64,000 nucleotides of DNA. Source: Aeromonas taiwanensis. Its GTDB lineage: Bacteria; Pseudomonadota; Gammaproteobacteria; Enterobacterales; Aeromonadaceae. The notes beneath the pieces are model-generated. The model ran no database searches and was not told the origin of the DNA. It worked only from the letters and a program-made list of their open reading frames with translations. The stretch is from positions 21,211 to 85,210 of the forward strand of contig NZ_CDDD01000072.1 in assembly GCF_000820165.1 (NCBI RefSeq). The letters run 5' to 3'. Shown here piece by piece: positions 37,460 to 47,200 of the stretch. Position 1 is the first letter of the stretch. Every line of letters starts with the position of its first letter. The translations under genes and the position numbers were made by a program.

Positions 37460-38794
37460 TTAAAACGCCGATTCGACCCGTTGGGCGATGCGCTCTGCCA
37501 TGTCACGCACCTGCTGCTCGTGTTCACCTTCCACCATAACCCGGATCAGCGGCTCGGTGCCGGATTTGCGCAGCAAGACGCGACCTCGGCCCGCGAGCTC
37601 CTCCTCCACTTTGGCCACTTCCCGCTGAACGGCTTCTGCCGCAAGGGGATCCTTGCCTTCGGCAAAGCGGACGTTCACCAGTACCTGTGGGAACTTGCTC
37701 ATGCCGGAGCGCAATTTGGCCAGCGGCATCTCCGCGGTGCAAATGGCGGTCAGCACCTGCAGGGCGGCGACGATGCCATCCCCCGTGGTGGTCTGATCCA
37801 GGCAGATGATGTGACCGGAGTTCTCGCCACCGATGCGCCACCCCTTCTCGTTCATCATCTCCAGCACGTAGCGGTCACCGACCTTGGCGCGGGCGAACGG
37901 GATGCCGAGGGTCTGCAGCGCCAGCTCCAGACCCATGTTGGCCATCAGGGTGCCAACCACGCCCCCCTTGAGGCGGCCGTTGCGCAGGGCATCGCGCGCG
38001 ATGATATAGAGGATCTCGTCCCCGTCGATGATGTAGCCGGTGCTGTCCACCATTACCAGGCGATCGCCGTCACCGTCGAAGGCGACACCGAGGTCGGCCT
38101 TGCACTCCAACACCTTGGCCGCCAGCGCCTCCGGGGCGGTGGAGCCGACGCCATCGTTGATGTTGAGACCATCCGGGCTGCAACCGATGGCGATCACTTC
38201 GGCCCCCAGCTCGCGGAACACGGAAGGAGCGATGTGATAGGTGGCGCCATGACCGCAATCCACCACCATCTTCAGCCCTTCCAGGCTCAGGTTGCTCGGG
38301 AAGGTGCTCTTGCAGAACTCGATGTAGCGGCCGGCCGCATCGTCGATGCGCTGCGCCTTGCCAAGCTCCGCAGACTCCACGCACTTGAGCTCGCTGTCCA
38401 GCTCGGCTTCGATGGCCAGCTCGACATCATCGGGCAGCTTGGTGCCATCTGCGGAGAAAAACTTGATGCCGTTGTCGTAATAGGGATTGTGGGAGGCGCT
38501 GATAACGATGCCTGCCTCAGCACGGAAGGTACGGGTCAGATAGGCAACGGCGGGCGTGGGCATGGGGCCCATCAGTATGGCCTTGAGACCGGCGGCGGAG
38601 AGACCCGCTTCCAGAGCTGACTCCAGCATGTAACCGGAGATCCGGGTGTCCTTGCCGATCAGCACCTTTCGGGTCCCCTTCTGGGAGAGCACCTTGCCTG
38701 CGGCCCAACCCAGCTTCATCACGAAATCCGGGGTGATCGGGTATTCCCCTACCTTGCCGCGTACACCGTCGGTGCCGAAATACTTTCTGGTCAT
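37460..38794 (-). CDS. glmM: Phosphoglucosamine mutase
   Basis: 444 residues. Converts glucosamine-6-phosphate to glucosamine-1-phosphate for UDP-GlcNAc, feeding peptidoglycan and [34 protein letters not shown], the active-site phosphoserine loop [19 protein letters not shown], the metal loop [15 protein letters not shown] sugar-binding and the phosphate loop [12 protein letters not shown] are all present. In the conserved ftsH-folP-glmM order. Confidence 0.97.
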   Translation of the reverse strand: MTRKYFGTDGVRGKVGEYPITPDFVMKLGWAAGKVLSQKGTRKVLIGKDTRISGYMLESALEAGLSAAGLKAILMGPMPTPAVAYLTRTFRAEAGIVISASHNPYYDNGIKFFSADGTKLPDDVELAIEAELDSELKCVESAELGKAQRIDDAAGRYIEFCKSTFPSNLSLEGLKMVVDCGHGATYHIAPSVFRELGAEVIAIGCSPDGLNINDGVGSTAPEALAAKVLECKADLGVAFDGDGDRLVMVDSTGYIIDGDEILYIIARDALRNGRLKGGVVGTLMANMGLELALQTLGIPFARAKVGDRYVLEMMNEKGWRIGGENSGHIICLDQTTTGDGIVAALQVLTAICTAEMPLAKLRSGMSKFPQVLVNVRFAEGKDPLAAEAVQREVAKVEEELAGRGRVLLRKSGTEPLIRVMVEGEHEQQVRDMAERIAQRVESAF

Positions 38795-38812
38795 TGTCTG
38801 TTTCTCGTTTTT

Positions 38813-39661
38813 CTATTTGGATATGAAATCTTGTCCCGTCATGGTCATCCAGCCGACACGCAGTGCATCCATGGTGGCGCGCACGTCGTGTACCCGGATG
38901 ATCCTGGCCCCTTGCTGCAACCCGATCAGGGCGCAGGCCAGGCTGCCTGCCAGTCGCTCATCCACCGGGCGAGCGAGCAGGTTGCCTATCATAGACTTTC
39001 GCGACATGCCCACCAAGAGTGGCAAACCGTAATCAAGCAACTTGTGCTGTTCAGCCAGCAGCTGGTAATTGTGCGCCAGTGTCTTGCCAAAGCCGTAGCC
39101 CGGGTCCAGCAGCAGCTGCTCGCGCGGGATCCCTGCCGCCAGACAGGCGGCGATCCGCTCGTCAAAGAAGGCCCTCACCTCCCCCAGCAGGTCGTCGTAA
39201 TGGGGTTCGGCCTGCATGGTTCTGGGTTGGCCCTGCATGTGCATCAGGCACACGGGTACCCCTGCCTCTGAGGCGACGTGCAAGGCGCCCGGCTCTAGCA
39301 GGGCACGAACGTCGTTGATCAGGTGCCCGCCAGCGGCGCAGCCCTCCTTCATCACCACGGCCTTGGAGGTATCGAGGGAGAGCATCACGTCGAGCTCACG
39401 CGCCATGCGCTCGACAACGGGGATGATCCTGTCCAGCTCCTCCTGCTCACTCACGTCGGGCGCCCCGGGGCGGGTCGACTCGCCACCGATATCGATGAGG
39501 GTGGCCCCCTCCAGGACCATACGGTGGGCGTGGGCCAATGCCTGATCGATCAGCTTGAATCGGCCGCCATCGGAGAAGGAGTCTGGCGTCACGTTGAGAA
39601 TGCCCATGACATGGGGGCGTTCCAGTGAAAGGCTGCGCCCCTTGCTGCTTAGTTGCATCAT
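38813..39661 (-). CDS. folP: Dihydropteroate synthase
   Basis: 282 residues from ATG 39661 (MMQLSSKGRSLSLERPHVMGILNVTPDSFSDGG); a longer frame to 39736 reads through the ftsH terminator and was rejected. Condenses p-aminobenzoate with 6-hydroxymethyl-dihydropterin diphosphate in folate synthesis; the sulfonamide target. Motifs: NVTPDSFSDGG, IGGESTRPGA, HLINDVRALLEPG, LMHMQGQPRTMQ, LLDPGYGFGKTLAHNYQLL, VGMSRKSMIGNLL, IIRVHDV. A weak AGGT is the only ribosome site near the start; the second ATG at 39658 is an alternative. Confidence 0.95.
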   Translation of the reverse strand: MMQLSSKGRSLSLERPHVMGILNVTPDSFSDGGRFKLIDQALAHAHRMVLEGATLIDIGGESTRPGAPDVSEQEELDRIIPVVERMARELDVMLSLDTSKAVVMKEGCAAGGHLINDVRALLEPGALHVASEAGVPVCLMHMQGQPRTMQAEPHYDDLLGEVRAFFDERIAACLAAGIPREQLLLDPGYGFGKTLAHNYQLLAEQHKLLDYGLPLLVGMSRKSMIGNLLARPVDERLAGSLACALIGLQQGARIIRVHDVRATMDALRVGWMTMTGQDFISK

Positions 39662-39702
39662 TTCATCTACCTGTAACAAGAACGTCTGACCGTCCGTACA
39701 AA

Positions 39703-39728
39703 GAAAAACCCCGGGCAAGCCCGGGGTT
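39703..39728 (-). terminator. Rho-independent terminator after ftsH
   Basis: AACCCCGGGC (39707-39716) with GCCCGGGGTT (39719-39728), and on the minus strand TTTTTC after the stem. It lies within the ftsH-folP gap, so folP is probably reached by read-through or another promoter. Confidence 0.8.
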
Positions 39729-39742
39729 TCAATCATGACAAT

Positions 39743-41686
39743 TTATTTGGCCGGGACATCGTTCGCCTTGTCGATGTCGTTGAGCGGCGCATTGCTCTCA
39801 TCGGCCGGAGCCTTGGCTTCGGGTCCGCTGCTCGCGCTGGCACCACCCTGCGGGGTGTCGCCATGCTCATCGTGCCAGTTGCTGGGGGCACGTACTTCCC
39901 GGCGAGCCATCAGATCGTCGATCTGCTTGGCATCGATGGTTTCGTACTTCATCAACGCATCTTTCATGGTGTGCAGCACGTCCATGTTGTCCAGCAGGAT
40001 CTGCTTGGCACGGTCGTAGTTGCGGTCGATGACCTGCTTGACCTCGGCATCGATGATGCGGGCAGTATCGTCGGACATGTGCTTGGCCTTGGCCATGCTG
40101 CGGCCGAGGAAAACTTCACCGTCTTCTTCCGCGTAGAGCATGGGGCCGAGACGCTCGGACATGCCCCACTGGGTGACCATCTTGCGGGCGATGTCGGTGG
40201 CACGCTCGATGTCGTTGGACGCACCGGTCGATACCTTCTCGGCACCGTAAATCAGCTCTTCCGCCAGGCGACCACCGTACAGGCTGGAGATCATGGACTC
40301 CAGGTGCTGCTTGGAGTGGCTCCAGCGATCCTGCTCCGGCAGATACATGGTCACACCCAGCGCACGACCGCGCGGAATGATGGAGACCTTATAAACAGGG
40401 TCATGATCCGGCACCACGCGACCGATGATGGCGTGACCCGCTTCATGATAAGCCGTCATCTCTTTCTCGGACTCTTTCATCACCATGGAGCGGCGTTCTG
40501 CACCCATCATGATCTTGTCCTTGGCCTTCTCGAACTCCAGCATGGAGACCACGCGGCGGCTTTCGCGCGCGGAGAACAGGGCGGCTTCGTTGACCAGGTT
40601 GGCCAGGTCGGCACCAGAGAAACCAGGGGTACCACGAGCAATCAGGGCCGGGTTGACGTCATCCGCCAGCGGCACCTTACGCATGTGTACCTTCAGGATC
40701 TGCTCGCGACCACGGACATCCGGCAGACCGACCACGACCTGACGGTCGAAGCGACCCGGACGCAGCAGTGCGGGGTCCAGCACGTCTGGGCGGTTGGTGG
40801 CGGCGATGACGATGATGCCCTCATTGCCTTCAAAACCATCCATCTCGACCAGCATCTGGTTCAGAGTCTGCTCGCGCTCATCGTGACCACCGCCCAGACC
40901 GGCGCCACGCTGGCGACCGACCGCATCGATCTCGTCGATGAAGATGATGCAGGGGGAGGACTTCTTGGCCTGCTCGAACATATCTCGCACCCGGGAGGCA
41001 CCCACACCCACGAACATCTCGACGAAATCGGAACCGGAGATGGTGAAGAAGGGCACCTTGGCTTCGCCAGCGATGGCCTTGGCCAGCAGGGTCTTACCTG
41101 TACCGGGAGGACCTACCAGCAGTACGCCGGTCGGGATCTTGCCGCCCAGCTTCTGGAATTTGGTCGGGTCGCGCAGATAGTCAACCAGCTCCTTGACCTC
41201 TTCCTTCGCCTCGTCACAACCGGCAACGTCGGCGAAAGTGGTCTTGATCTGATCTTCGCTCATCAGGCGAGCCTTGCTCTTGCCGAACGACATGGCACCC
41301 TTGCCACCGCCGCCCTGCATCTGACGCATGAAGAACACCCAGACGCCGATCAGCAACAGCATCGGGAACCAGGAGATGAAGATGGAGGTGATCAGAGACG
41401 GCTCTTCCGGCTTCTCACCCATCACCTTGACGTTGTGGTTGAGCATGTCGTTGAGCAGCTGGGGATCCGGCGCAGGGATGATGGTGGTGAAACGTTCACC
41501 GGTACGCTTGACGCCATTGATGACCTTGCCGTCCATCCGCACTTCACGGATCTGCTCCTGGGTCACTTCTTTCACGAAGCTGGAATAGTCCAGCTGGCGA
41601 CTGGTGGTATCGCTGGGGCTGAAGCTATTGAACACCGACATCAACACGACGGCGATGACCAGCCACAGGATTAGGTTTTTCGCCAT
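39743..41686 (-). CDS. ftsH: ATP-dependent zinc metalloprotease FtsH
   Basis: 647 residues from [23 protein letters not shown] membrane-anchored hexameric protease degrading LpxC, RpoH and misassembled membrane proteins. Two N-terminal TM segments flank a periplasmic domain; the AAA domain has Walker A GPPGTGKT, Walker B IIFIDEID and SRH motif [20 protein letters not shown]; the protease domain has HEAGH. An upstream in-frame TTG at 41695 with GAGG 8 bases before it would add MSD and is possible. The C-terminal tail is low-complexity. Follows rlmE as in E. coli. Confidence 0.97.
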   Translation of the reverse strand: MAKNLILWLVIAVVLMSVFNSFSPSDTTSRQLDYSSFVKEVTQEQIREVRMDGKVINGVKRTGERFTTIIPAPDPQLLNDMLNHNVKVMGEKPEEPSLITSIFISWFPMLLLIGVWVFFMRQMQGGGGKGAMSFGKSKARLMSEDQIKTTFADVAGCDEAKEEVKELVDYLRDPTKFQKLGGKIPTGVLLVGPPGTGKTLLAKAIAGEAKVPFFTISGSDFVEMFVGVGASRVRDMFEQAKKSSPCIIFIDEIDAVGRQRGAGLGGGHDEREQTLNQMLVEMDGFEGNEGIIVIAATNRPDVLDPALLRPGRFDRQVVVGLPDVRGREQILKVHMRKVPLADDVNPALIARGTPGFSGADLANLVNEAALFSARESRRVVSMLEFEKAKDKIMMGAERRSMVMKESEKEMTAYHEAGHAIIGRVVPDHDPVYKVSIIPRGRALGVTMYLPEQDRWSHSKQHLESMISSLYGGRLAEELIYGAEKVSTGASNDIERATDIARKMVTQWGMSERLGPMLYAEEDGEVFLGRSMAKAKHMSDDTARIIDAEVKQVIDRNYDRAKQILLDNMDVLHTMKDALMKYETIDAKQIDDLMARREVRAPSNWHDEHGDTPQGGASASSGPEAKAPADESNAPLNDIDKANDVPAK

Positions 41687-41740
41687 GTCACTCAAATCAA
41701 TGACCTCGCAGACTGACAGTTAACGATGAGGGTTAGGGTA

Positions 41741-42370
41741 CTACAGTTTAAAACCGGTAGCCACAATGTAGACTTCTCGTGAACGGGCACGGGACGAGTC
41801 TGGCTTTCGAATCTTGACGACAGAGAAAAGTCTACGTATTTCATTGAGATAGGCATCAAACCCCTCCCCCTGGAATACCTTGACCACGAAACTGCCATTG
41901 CTGCTCAGGACCTGATTGCACATGTCCAGTGCCAGCTCGACCAGATACATGGCGCGGGCCTGATCCACCTGCTGGGTGCCACTCATGTTGGGCGCCATAT
42001 CAGACATGACCACGTCCACCTTGCCCGGACCGACTCGCTCCAGCAAGGCGCCGAGTACAGTTTCCTCCCGAAAGTCTCCTTGCAGGAAATCGACACCGGC
42101 GATGGAATCCATCGGCAAAATGTCGCAAGCGATCACTCGCCCCTTTTCGCCAACCTGATCGATGGCAAATTGGGACCAGCCGCCAGGGGCAGCCCCCAGG
42201 TCAACCACCGTCATGCCGGGCTTGAGCAGTCTGTCCTTGCCCTGGATTTCGTCAATCTTGAACACGGCACGGGAGCGCAGCCCCAGCTTCTGGGCTTTCT
42301 TGACGTATTGGTCGTCGAAATGTTCTTTTAACCAGCGGGTTGAACTGGGGGAACGTTTTTTCTGGGTCAT
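41741..42370 (-). CDS. rlmE: 23S rRNA 2'-O-ribose methyltransferase RlmE (FtsJ/RrmJ)
   Basis: 209 residues. Methylates U2552 in the A-loop of 23S rRNA in the assembled 50S subunit; heat-shock induced in E. coli. [34 protein letters not shown], the SAM motif [15 protein letters not shown], catalytic Asp in [10 protein letters not shown] and Lys in [11 protein letters not shown]. Divergent from yhbY, an arrangement conserved with E. coli. Confidence 0.97.
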   Translation of the reverse strand: MTQKKRSPSSTRWLKEHFDDQYVKKAQKLGLRSRAVFKIDEIQGKDRLLKPGMTVVDLGAAPGGWSQFAIDQVGEKGRVIACDILPMDSIAGVDFLQGDFREETVLGALLERVGPGKVDVVMSDMAPNMSGTQQVDQARAMYLVELALDMCNQVLSSNGSFVVKVFQGEGFDAYLNEIRRLFSVVKIRKPDSSRARSREVYIVATGFKL

Positions 42371-42467
42371 GATTGTCGACTTTAAAAAACCACAAGGGTT
42401 ATTAGTATTAAGGGCTAAGTGGGGGTAGAATACGCCCCTTTCAACCCTGACTTATGAAGAAATTGCC

Positions 42468-42764
42468 ATGATTCTCAACAATAAACAGAAACAGTACCTC
42501 AAGGGCCTTGCCCACAGTCTGAAGCCGGTCGTCCTCCTGGGACAACACGGTCTGACCGAAGGGGTGCTGGCCGAGATCGATCTGGCGCTGAACCACCACG
42601 AACTGATCAAGGTTAAGGTTGCGTCTGAAGATCGTGAGATGAAACAGCTGGTTATGGATGCCATTGTCCGTGAGACCGGCGCCATCAAGGTACAGAGCAT
42701 GGGCCATGTCCTGACCATCTATCGTCAGGCCAAAGAACCCAAAATCCAGTTGCCGCGCAAGTAA
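42468..42764 (+). CDS. yhbY: YhbY-type ribosome-associated CRM-domain protein
   Basis: 98 residues. A small RNA-binding CRM protein that associates with pre-50S particles. Motifs LNNKQKQYLKGLAHSLKPVVLLGQHGLTEGVLAEIDLALNHHELIKVKV with the CRM GxxG-like loop, and the closing GHVLTIYRQAKEPKIQLPRK. Divergent from rlmE, a ribosome-linked neighbour. Confidence 0.95.
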   Translation: MILNNKQKQYLKGLAHSLKPVVLLGQHGLTEGVLAEIDLALNHHELIKVKVASEDREMKQLVMDAIVRETGAIKVQSMGHVLTIYRQAKEPKIQLPRK

Positions 42765-42766
42765 CA

Positions 42767-42796
42767 GGAAAGAGCATTCGCTCTTTCCTTCATTTC
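42767..42796 (+). terminator. Terminator after yhbY
   Basis: GGAAAGAGC (42767-42775), ATTC, GCTCTTTCC (42780-42788), then TTCATTTCC. Confidence 0.75.
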
Positions 42797-42869
42797 CCCT
42801 CTTCCCAAGTCGCTTGCCAACATAGCGGTCAGGCCCTTAACCTGCGATGAATAGTCGCGGACACCCACT

Positions 42870-43463
42870 ATGGACAAGCATCAGCTCCTCACCGATGAAG
42901 AACTGGCCATGCTGCGGGACTTGGGCAACGCCGAGGACATGACTGCCAGCCAGTTTCTGCACGGCAATCTGTCCCTTCCTCTGCAAAGCCTGCTGCAACG
43001 CGCCACCCCGTTGACGCTCGAGGCCCGCATCGCCGGCCACCAGCTGCGTTTCCCGCTGCACTGTACCCTGGCTGCGGAGGGCCTCACCGAACTGCGCATC
43101 GCCGCGCCGACCATTACTGAACTGGGTTCGCCCCATCTACGCGCCTGGCGACTCGACGAGAAGGCCGTGCTCTGTACCGAAGACGCAGAGTACGAGGTAT
43201 ACAGCCTCTCCCTTGGCGGCCTCATCGTGGCCGGCTTGCCCGTGTCCATGATCAAGGGCGATACCCTGAACGGCACCCTCTGCATCGAGGGACTCCCCCA
43301 CCTGACGATGGCGGGAACCCTGATCCGGCATGTGGAGGCCAACCAGAGCCTTCACGACTGGGCCGTCCAAATCCGGCTGAACAAGGAGGATCAGGAGCTA
43401 CTGCGGGACTGGCTCTTCCAGCGCCATCAGGACGCCTTCATCCAGGCCTATCAGGGAGAGTAA
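42870..43463 (+). CDS. PilZ-like protein, possible cyclic-di-GMP-related regulator
   Basis: 197 residues, cytosolic, no signal or membrane segment. The second half reads VYSLSLGGLIVAGLPVSMIKGDTLNGTLCIEGLPHLTMAGTLIRHVE and ends IRLNKEDQELLRDWLFQRHQ, the strand order of a PilZ barrel (D/N-x-S-x-x-G region, hydrophobic turn, rVvr strand, closing helix). The first half (LEARIAGHQLRFPL, LTELRIAAPTITEL) could be a YcgR-N-like domain. The canonical RxxxR is absent; RAWR is the nearest, and D/N-x-S is S-L-S, so c-di-GMP binding is doubtful. Sits alone between yhbY and greA. The assignment rests on pattern only. Confidence 0.5.
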   Translation: MDKHQLLTDEELAMLRDLGNAEDMTASQFLHGNLSLPLQSLLQRATPLTLEARIAGHQLRFPLHCTLAAEGLTELRIAAPTITELGSPHLRAWRLDEKAVLCTEDAEYEVYSLSLGGLIVAGLPVSMIKGDTLNGTLCIEGLPHLTMAGTLIRHVEANQSLHDWAVQIRLNKEDQELLRDWLFQRHQDAFIQAYQGE

Positions 43464-43469
43464 ATGCAA

Positions 43470-43490
43470 CAGGGGAGCCCGGCTCCCCTG
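43470..43490. terminator. Bidirectional hairpin between PilZ-like gene and greA
   Basis: CAGGGGAGCC-C-GGCTCCCCTG, a 10-base palindrome between converging genes, followed by TCTCTTCC on the plus side. T-runs are poor. Confidence 0.6.
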
Positions 43491-43510
43491 TCTCTTCCCC
43501 GCCCCTGCGA

Positions 43511-43987
43511 TCAGAGGTAGGCGACTTCCAGGATCTCGTACTCCACGTCGCCGCCAGGGGTCTTGACGATGGCAACGTCATCCACTTCCTTGCCGATCAG
43601 CGCACGGGCAATGGGGGAGTTCACGGAGATCATGTTCTGTTTGATATCCGCCTCGTCGTCACCCACGATGCGATACACCACTTCTTCTTCCGTTTCGCTT
43701 TTGAGCAGGGTCACGGTCGCTCCGAAGATCACGCGACCATTATTGGCAATCTTGGTGACATCGATCACCTGGGCGTTGGAGAGCTTGCCTTCGATTTCCT
43801 GAATGCGGCCTTCACAAAACCCTTGCTGCTCACGGGCGGCATGGTATTCGGCATTTTCTTTCAGATCACCATGTTCACGGGCATCAGCAATCGCTTCGAT
43901 AATCTGGGGACGCAGCTCGGTCTTGAGATAGTCGAGCTCTTGACGCAGCTTTTCGGCGCCACGAACAGTCATCGGAGTATGATTCAT
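43511..43987 (-). CDS. greA: Transcript cleavage factor GreA
   Basis: 158 residues from [26 protein letters not shown] precedes the ATG. Rescues backtracked RNA polymerase by stimulating RNA cleavage. The N-terminal antiparallel coiled coil carries the acidic tip ([38 protein letters not shown]-x-x-E pair), and the C-terminal FKBP-like domain ends [13 protein letters not shown]. Length matches E. coli GreA. A frame opening earlier (44032) was rejected. Confidence 0.96.
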   Translation of the reverse strand: MNHTPMTVRGAEKLRQELDYLKTELRPQIIEAIADAREHGDLKENAEYHAAREQQGFCEGRIQEIEGKLSNAQVIDVTKIANNGRVIFGATVTLLKSETEEEVVYRIVGDDEADIKQNMISVNSPIARALIGKEVDDVAIVKTPGGDVEYEILEVAYL

Positions 43988-44133
43988 AGTCGAAACCTGG
44001 GTTGCTTTATAAAGAGAAGCTGCGGCAATCAAAAGAGAGCCGCAGCTGTCGGTTCGGATGGGGCATCTTAATATGAAGCCGCCACAAAATCCATGTCAGC
44101 CCCTGCGAGGGGGATCCCGCTTCCCGGCAAAGA

Positions 44134-45033
44134 CTACTTGGGTTCGGATACCCCGATGGGGGCCGACACCGTCGGTTTGCCCTGCATGATGGCGATCTCG
44201 ACTCGCCGGTTCATGCGCCGGTTTTCCGGGCTGTTGTTGGGCACCAGCGGCTGGCTATCCGCCATGCCCTGCACCACCAGTCGATTGCCGTCAAAACCGG
44301 GCACCTTGATCATCTGATGGGCCACCGCCACCGCGCGCTGGGACGAGAGCTCCCAGTTGGACTGGAACAGCTCGTCTTCGGTCGCGACATTGTCGGTGTG
44401 GCCGGAGACGGTGATCTCCCCGGGCACGTCCTTGAGCAGGGTCGCCACCTTGCGGATCACCGGCCAGAACTGGGGCTGGAGGAAGGCAGATCCCGCCGGG
44501 AAGGCCGCCTTCTCACGAATACGGATGATGATCTGCTGGCCCAGCGCCTCTATCTCGATGGCCCCATCCTGGATCTGGGCCTGCATCTGCTCCGCCAGCG
44601 CTTTCGCCAGGGTATTGGACTGCTCCTGCGCCTTCTGCTCCTGGGCCTGTTGGGTGCTGTCGCCACCACTCTGCTGGCCATCGGTCTTGTCATGCCCCCC
44701 CGCCTTGTCCGCATCCCCGGGCTGGAAATCCAGCTCGGTCTGGGTCATGTCAATGGTCTGCTGCATGATGGTGTCGATAGGGGTCGGCTCAGGGCGACCA
44801 GGCCGGAACTCCTGGGCGATGACCGAGGTTCCCTTTGGAATATCCTTGACCTCCAGGATGTTCTGCACCCCGAACGCCTTCTCCATGGAGCCGGCGATCT
44901 GCTTGAACTTCTGCACATCCATCTCGGCAAAGGAGAGCAAGAGCACGAAGAAGCACATCAACAGGGACATGAGATCCGCGAAGGTTCCCATGTAACCGGG
45001 CAATCCGGGAGGCGGGCACTTGCACTTTGCCAT
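44134..45033 (-). CDS. pomB: Polar flagellar motor stator protein PomB (MotB family)
   Basis: 299 residues. The plug and peptidoglycan anchor of the sodium-driven stator. MAKCKCPPPGLPGYMGTFADLMSLLMCFFVLLLSF gives the single TM with the ion-binding Asp (F-A-D-L-M). A long linker rich in Q/K/D (about 90-150) leads to the OmpA-like peptidoglycan-binding domain (ITVSGHTDNVATEDELFQSNWELSSQRAVAVAHQM, RRMNRRVEIAIM). The KCKCPPPG start and the position beside xseB-ispA-dxs match Vibrio PomB. Follows pomA by 10 bases. Confidence 0.94.
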   Translation of the reverse strand: MAKCKCPPPGLPGYMGTFADLMSLLMCFFVLLLSFAEMDVQKFKQIAGSMEKAFGVQNILEVKDIPKGTSVIAQEFRPGRPEPTPIDTIMQQTIDMTQTELDFQPGDADKAGGHDKTDGQQSGGDSTQQAQEQKAQEQSNTLAKALAEQMQAQIQDGAIEIEALGQQIIIRIREKAAFPAGSAFLQPQFWPVIRKVATLLKDVPGEITVSGHTDNVATEDELFQSNWELSSQRAVAVAHQMIKVPGFDGNRLVVQGMADSQPLVPNNSPENRRMNRRVEIAIMQGKPTVSAPIGVSEPK

Positions 45034-45043
45034 CTGTGCGCTC

Positions 45044-45802
45044 CTATTCGGTCCCGTTGTTGCGTTTGGACTGATTCAGGTAGTTTTGCAACATGGCCTG
45101 GATCACTCTCGGGTTCTGTCCATCCTGGATCCCCATGATGGCGTCGAGGATCAAGGTGCGACTCAGTTGTTCCTCGCCGCTGCGCAGTTCCAGCTTGTCC
45201 GCGATCGGGATGGCGATCATGTTGGCCTCGATGGCGCCATACAAGGTCGTCAGCAAGGCCACCGCCATGGCCGGACCGATGGATTTGGGGTCACTCATGT
45301 TGGCCAGCATGGCCACCAGGCCCACAAGGGTACCTATCATGCCCATGGCAGGACCGAGGTCACCGAGGGAACGGAACACCTTGATGGCGATGGCATGGCG
45401 CTCTGCGGTCAGCTCGATGTCCTTCTCCATCACGGCACGCACCACGTCAGCATCGTGGCCGTCCACCAGCATGTCGATCCCCTTCTTCATGAAAGTGTTG
45501 GGGATCTCCGCCGCCTCCAGGGCCAGGAAGCCCCCCTTGCGGGCCGCATCCGCCAGCTCCACCGCCTTCGCAATCAGGTCATCGAGCTTGTCCCCCTTGT
45601 ACATGAAGGCCTTGCCCGCCACCTTGAAGGCCATCAGAAACTGGCCGAGGTTGAACTTCATCATGCAGATGAACACAGACCCCAGAATGGTGATATAGAC
45701 CGACGGCATGTCCACGTACATGCTCATGGGGCCGCCCAGCAGCATGCCGTACACCACGACCCCGAACCCCAGCACTATGCCTATAAGACTCCCTAAATCC
45801 AC
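45044..45802 (-). CDS. pomA: Polar flagellar motor stator protein PomA (MotA family)
   Basis: 252 residues. The four-TM stator subunit forming the ion channel with PomB and pushing on FliG. TM1 MDLGSLIGIVLGFGVVVYGMLLGG, TM2 VYITILGSVFICMM, a cytoplasmic loop with charged RxxE-type residues (LTAERHAIAIKVFRSLGDLGPAMGMIGTLVGLVAML), and TM3-TM4 ending GPAMAVALLTTLYGAIEANMIAIPIADKL. The sequence is the PomA (Na+) type rather than E. coli MotA (H+). Divergent from xseB. Confidence 0.94.
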   Translation of the reverse strand: MDLGSLIGIVLGFGVVVYGMLLGGPMSMYVDMPSVYITILGSVFICMMKFNLGQFLMAFKVAGKAFMYKGDKLDDLIAKAVELADAARKGGFLALEAAEIPNTFMKKGIDMLVDGHDADVVRAVMEKDIELTAERHAIAIKVFRSLGDLGPAMGMIGTLVGLVAMLANMSDPKSIGPAMAVALLTTLYGAIEANMIAIPIADKLELRSGEEQLSRTLILDAIMGIQDGQNPRVIQAMLQNYLNQSKRNNGTE

Positions 45803-46036
45803 ACCCCTACTCCTGTCGCCGAACGTGCCGTCTAATTATATTGCGTTGAATTTTCTGCTATTGCGTCCCCGGCAGCAAGCCCGGTACGCCTCAATCGCCG
45901 ATCGGCAATACATGGTTGCATGCCGGTTCTTATCGGCCAGGGTCAGGATAGTTTGAGGAGGCCGCGTTTTTCTGCCTCCCCCCTGTGGCCGGTCGATGTT
46001 AAGATGAGCCGTTTTTTTCAATCCCCGAGGATGGAC

Positions 46037-46288
46037 ATGGCCAGTAAAAAAATCGACCGTCTGAGTTTTGATGCCACCCTGGAAGAGCTGGAAAGCATAG
46101 TGCATCAACTGGAACAGGGTTCGCTCCCCCTCGAGGAGGCACTCAAACAATTCGAACAGGGCATCCATCTGGTGCGTGCCGGCCAGCAGAAGCTGGAGCA
46201 GGCCGAACAGAAGATCCAGATCCTGCTGACCCAGGCCGACGGCAGCGAGCAGGCGGTCCCCTTTCAGTCAGAGCAAGGAGAGGAGTGA
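46037..46288 (+). CDS. xseB: Exodeoxyribonuclease VII small subunit
   Basis: 83 residues from ATG 46037 (MASKKIDRLSFDATLEELESIVHQLEQGSLPLEEALKQFEQGI); GAGG lies 6 bases upstream, while the ATG at 46031 touches it. Binds XseA to form the ssDNA exonuclease that yields oligonucleotides. The whole protein is a helical hairpin with the family E-x-L-x-x-I-V-x-x-L-E pattern. It runs straight into ispA with no gap, as in E. coli. Confidence 0.95.
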   Translation: MASKKIDRLSFDATLEELESIVHQLEQGSLPLEEALKQFEQGIHLVRAGQQKLEQAEQKIQILLTQADGSEQAVPFQSEQGEE

Positions 46289-47179
46289 GTGACCCTGGAC
46301 GATTTCTCCCGCCAGCATCGACAGCGTATCGACGCCTGCCTCTCGGCACAGCTTGAAGCCTTGCCCGCTATGGCGCCGCGTCTGCGGGACGCGATGAAAT
46401 ATGGTCTGCTGCTCGGTGGCAAACGGGTTCGCCCCTTCCTGGTCTACGCCGTGGGCGAGATGCTGGGCGTCAAGAGCGAGCTGCTGGACGGTCCGGCCGC
46501 CGCGGTGGAGTGTATCCACGCCTACTCCCTGCTGCACGACGACCTGCCCGCCATGGACAACGACGACCTGCGTCGCGGTCAACCGACGGTGCACAAGGCC
46601 TTTGACGAAGGCACCGCCATCCTGGCCGGCGATGCCCTGCAGACCCTGGCGTTCTCCATCCTGGCCGATCATCCGCTGCCCGACGAATTGATGGCCAACC
46701 GGGTCAAGATGCTGAGCGCCCTGGCCCGCGCCTCCGGGTATCTGGGCATGTGCGGCGGACAAGCGCTGGATCTGGAGGCCGAGGGCCGCCAGATCAGCCT
46801 CGCCGAGCTGGAGCAGGTGCACCGCCACAAGACCGGTGCCCTCATCGAGTGCGCCGTCACCCTGGGCGCCCTGTGCAAGGCCGACGTTGAACCCGCCACC
46901 CTGGCCGCCCTGCAGACCTATGCCGCCGCCATCGGGCTGGCCTTCCAGGTGCAGGATGACATCCTCGACATCACCGGCGATACCGCCACCCTGGGCAAGC
47001 CGCAAGGCTCGGATCTGGCGCAGGAGAAGAGCACCTATCCGGCCCTGCTCGGACTCGACAATGCCCGTGAGCTGGCTCGCGAACTGCATGACAAGGCCTT
47101 AACAGCCCTGCAATCCTTGCCCTACAATACCGACATTCTGGAAGCGTTTGCCGATTACATCATCGAGCGAACCCACTAA
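46289..47179 (+). CDS. ispA: (2E,6E)-farnesyl diphosphate synthase IspA (GTG start)
   Basis: 296 residues, GTG start directly after the xseB TGA with GGAGAGGAG ahead. Adds two isopentenyl units to dimethylallyl diphosphate to make farnesyl diphosphate, the precursor of ubiquinone and undecaprenol. First Asp-rich motif LLHDDLPAMDNDDLRRG, second QVQDDILDITGD; GGKRVRPFL binds diphosphate. Operon xseB-ispA-dxs. Confidence 0.96.
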   Translation: MTLDDFSRQHRQRIDACLSAQLEALPAMAPRLRDAMKYGLLLGGKRVRPFLVYAVGEMLGVKSELLDGPAAAVECIHAYSLLHDDLPAMDNDDLRRGQPTVHKAFDEGTAILAGDALQTLAFSILADHPLPDELMANRVKMLSALARASGYLGMCGGQALDLEAEGRQISLAELEQVHRHKTGALIECAVTLGALCKADVEPATLAALQTYAAAIGLAFQVQDDILDITGDTATLGKPQGSDLAQEKSTYPALLGLDNARELARELHDKALTALQSLPYNTDILEAFADYIIERTH

Positions 47180-47200
47180 ACGCTGGATAACAGTAACAAA

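Noticed and set aside
40000..41686. ftsH start at TTG 41695
   Set aside because: It has a possible GAGG site, but ATG 41686 gives the known family N-terminus MAKNLILW; noted as an alternative only.
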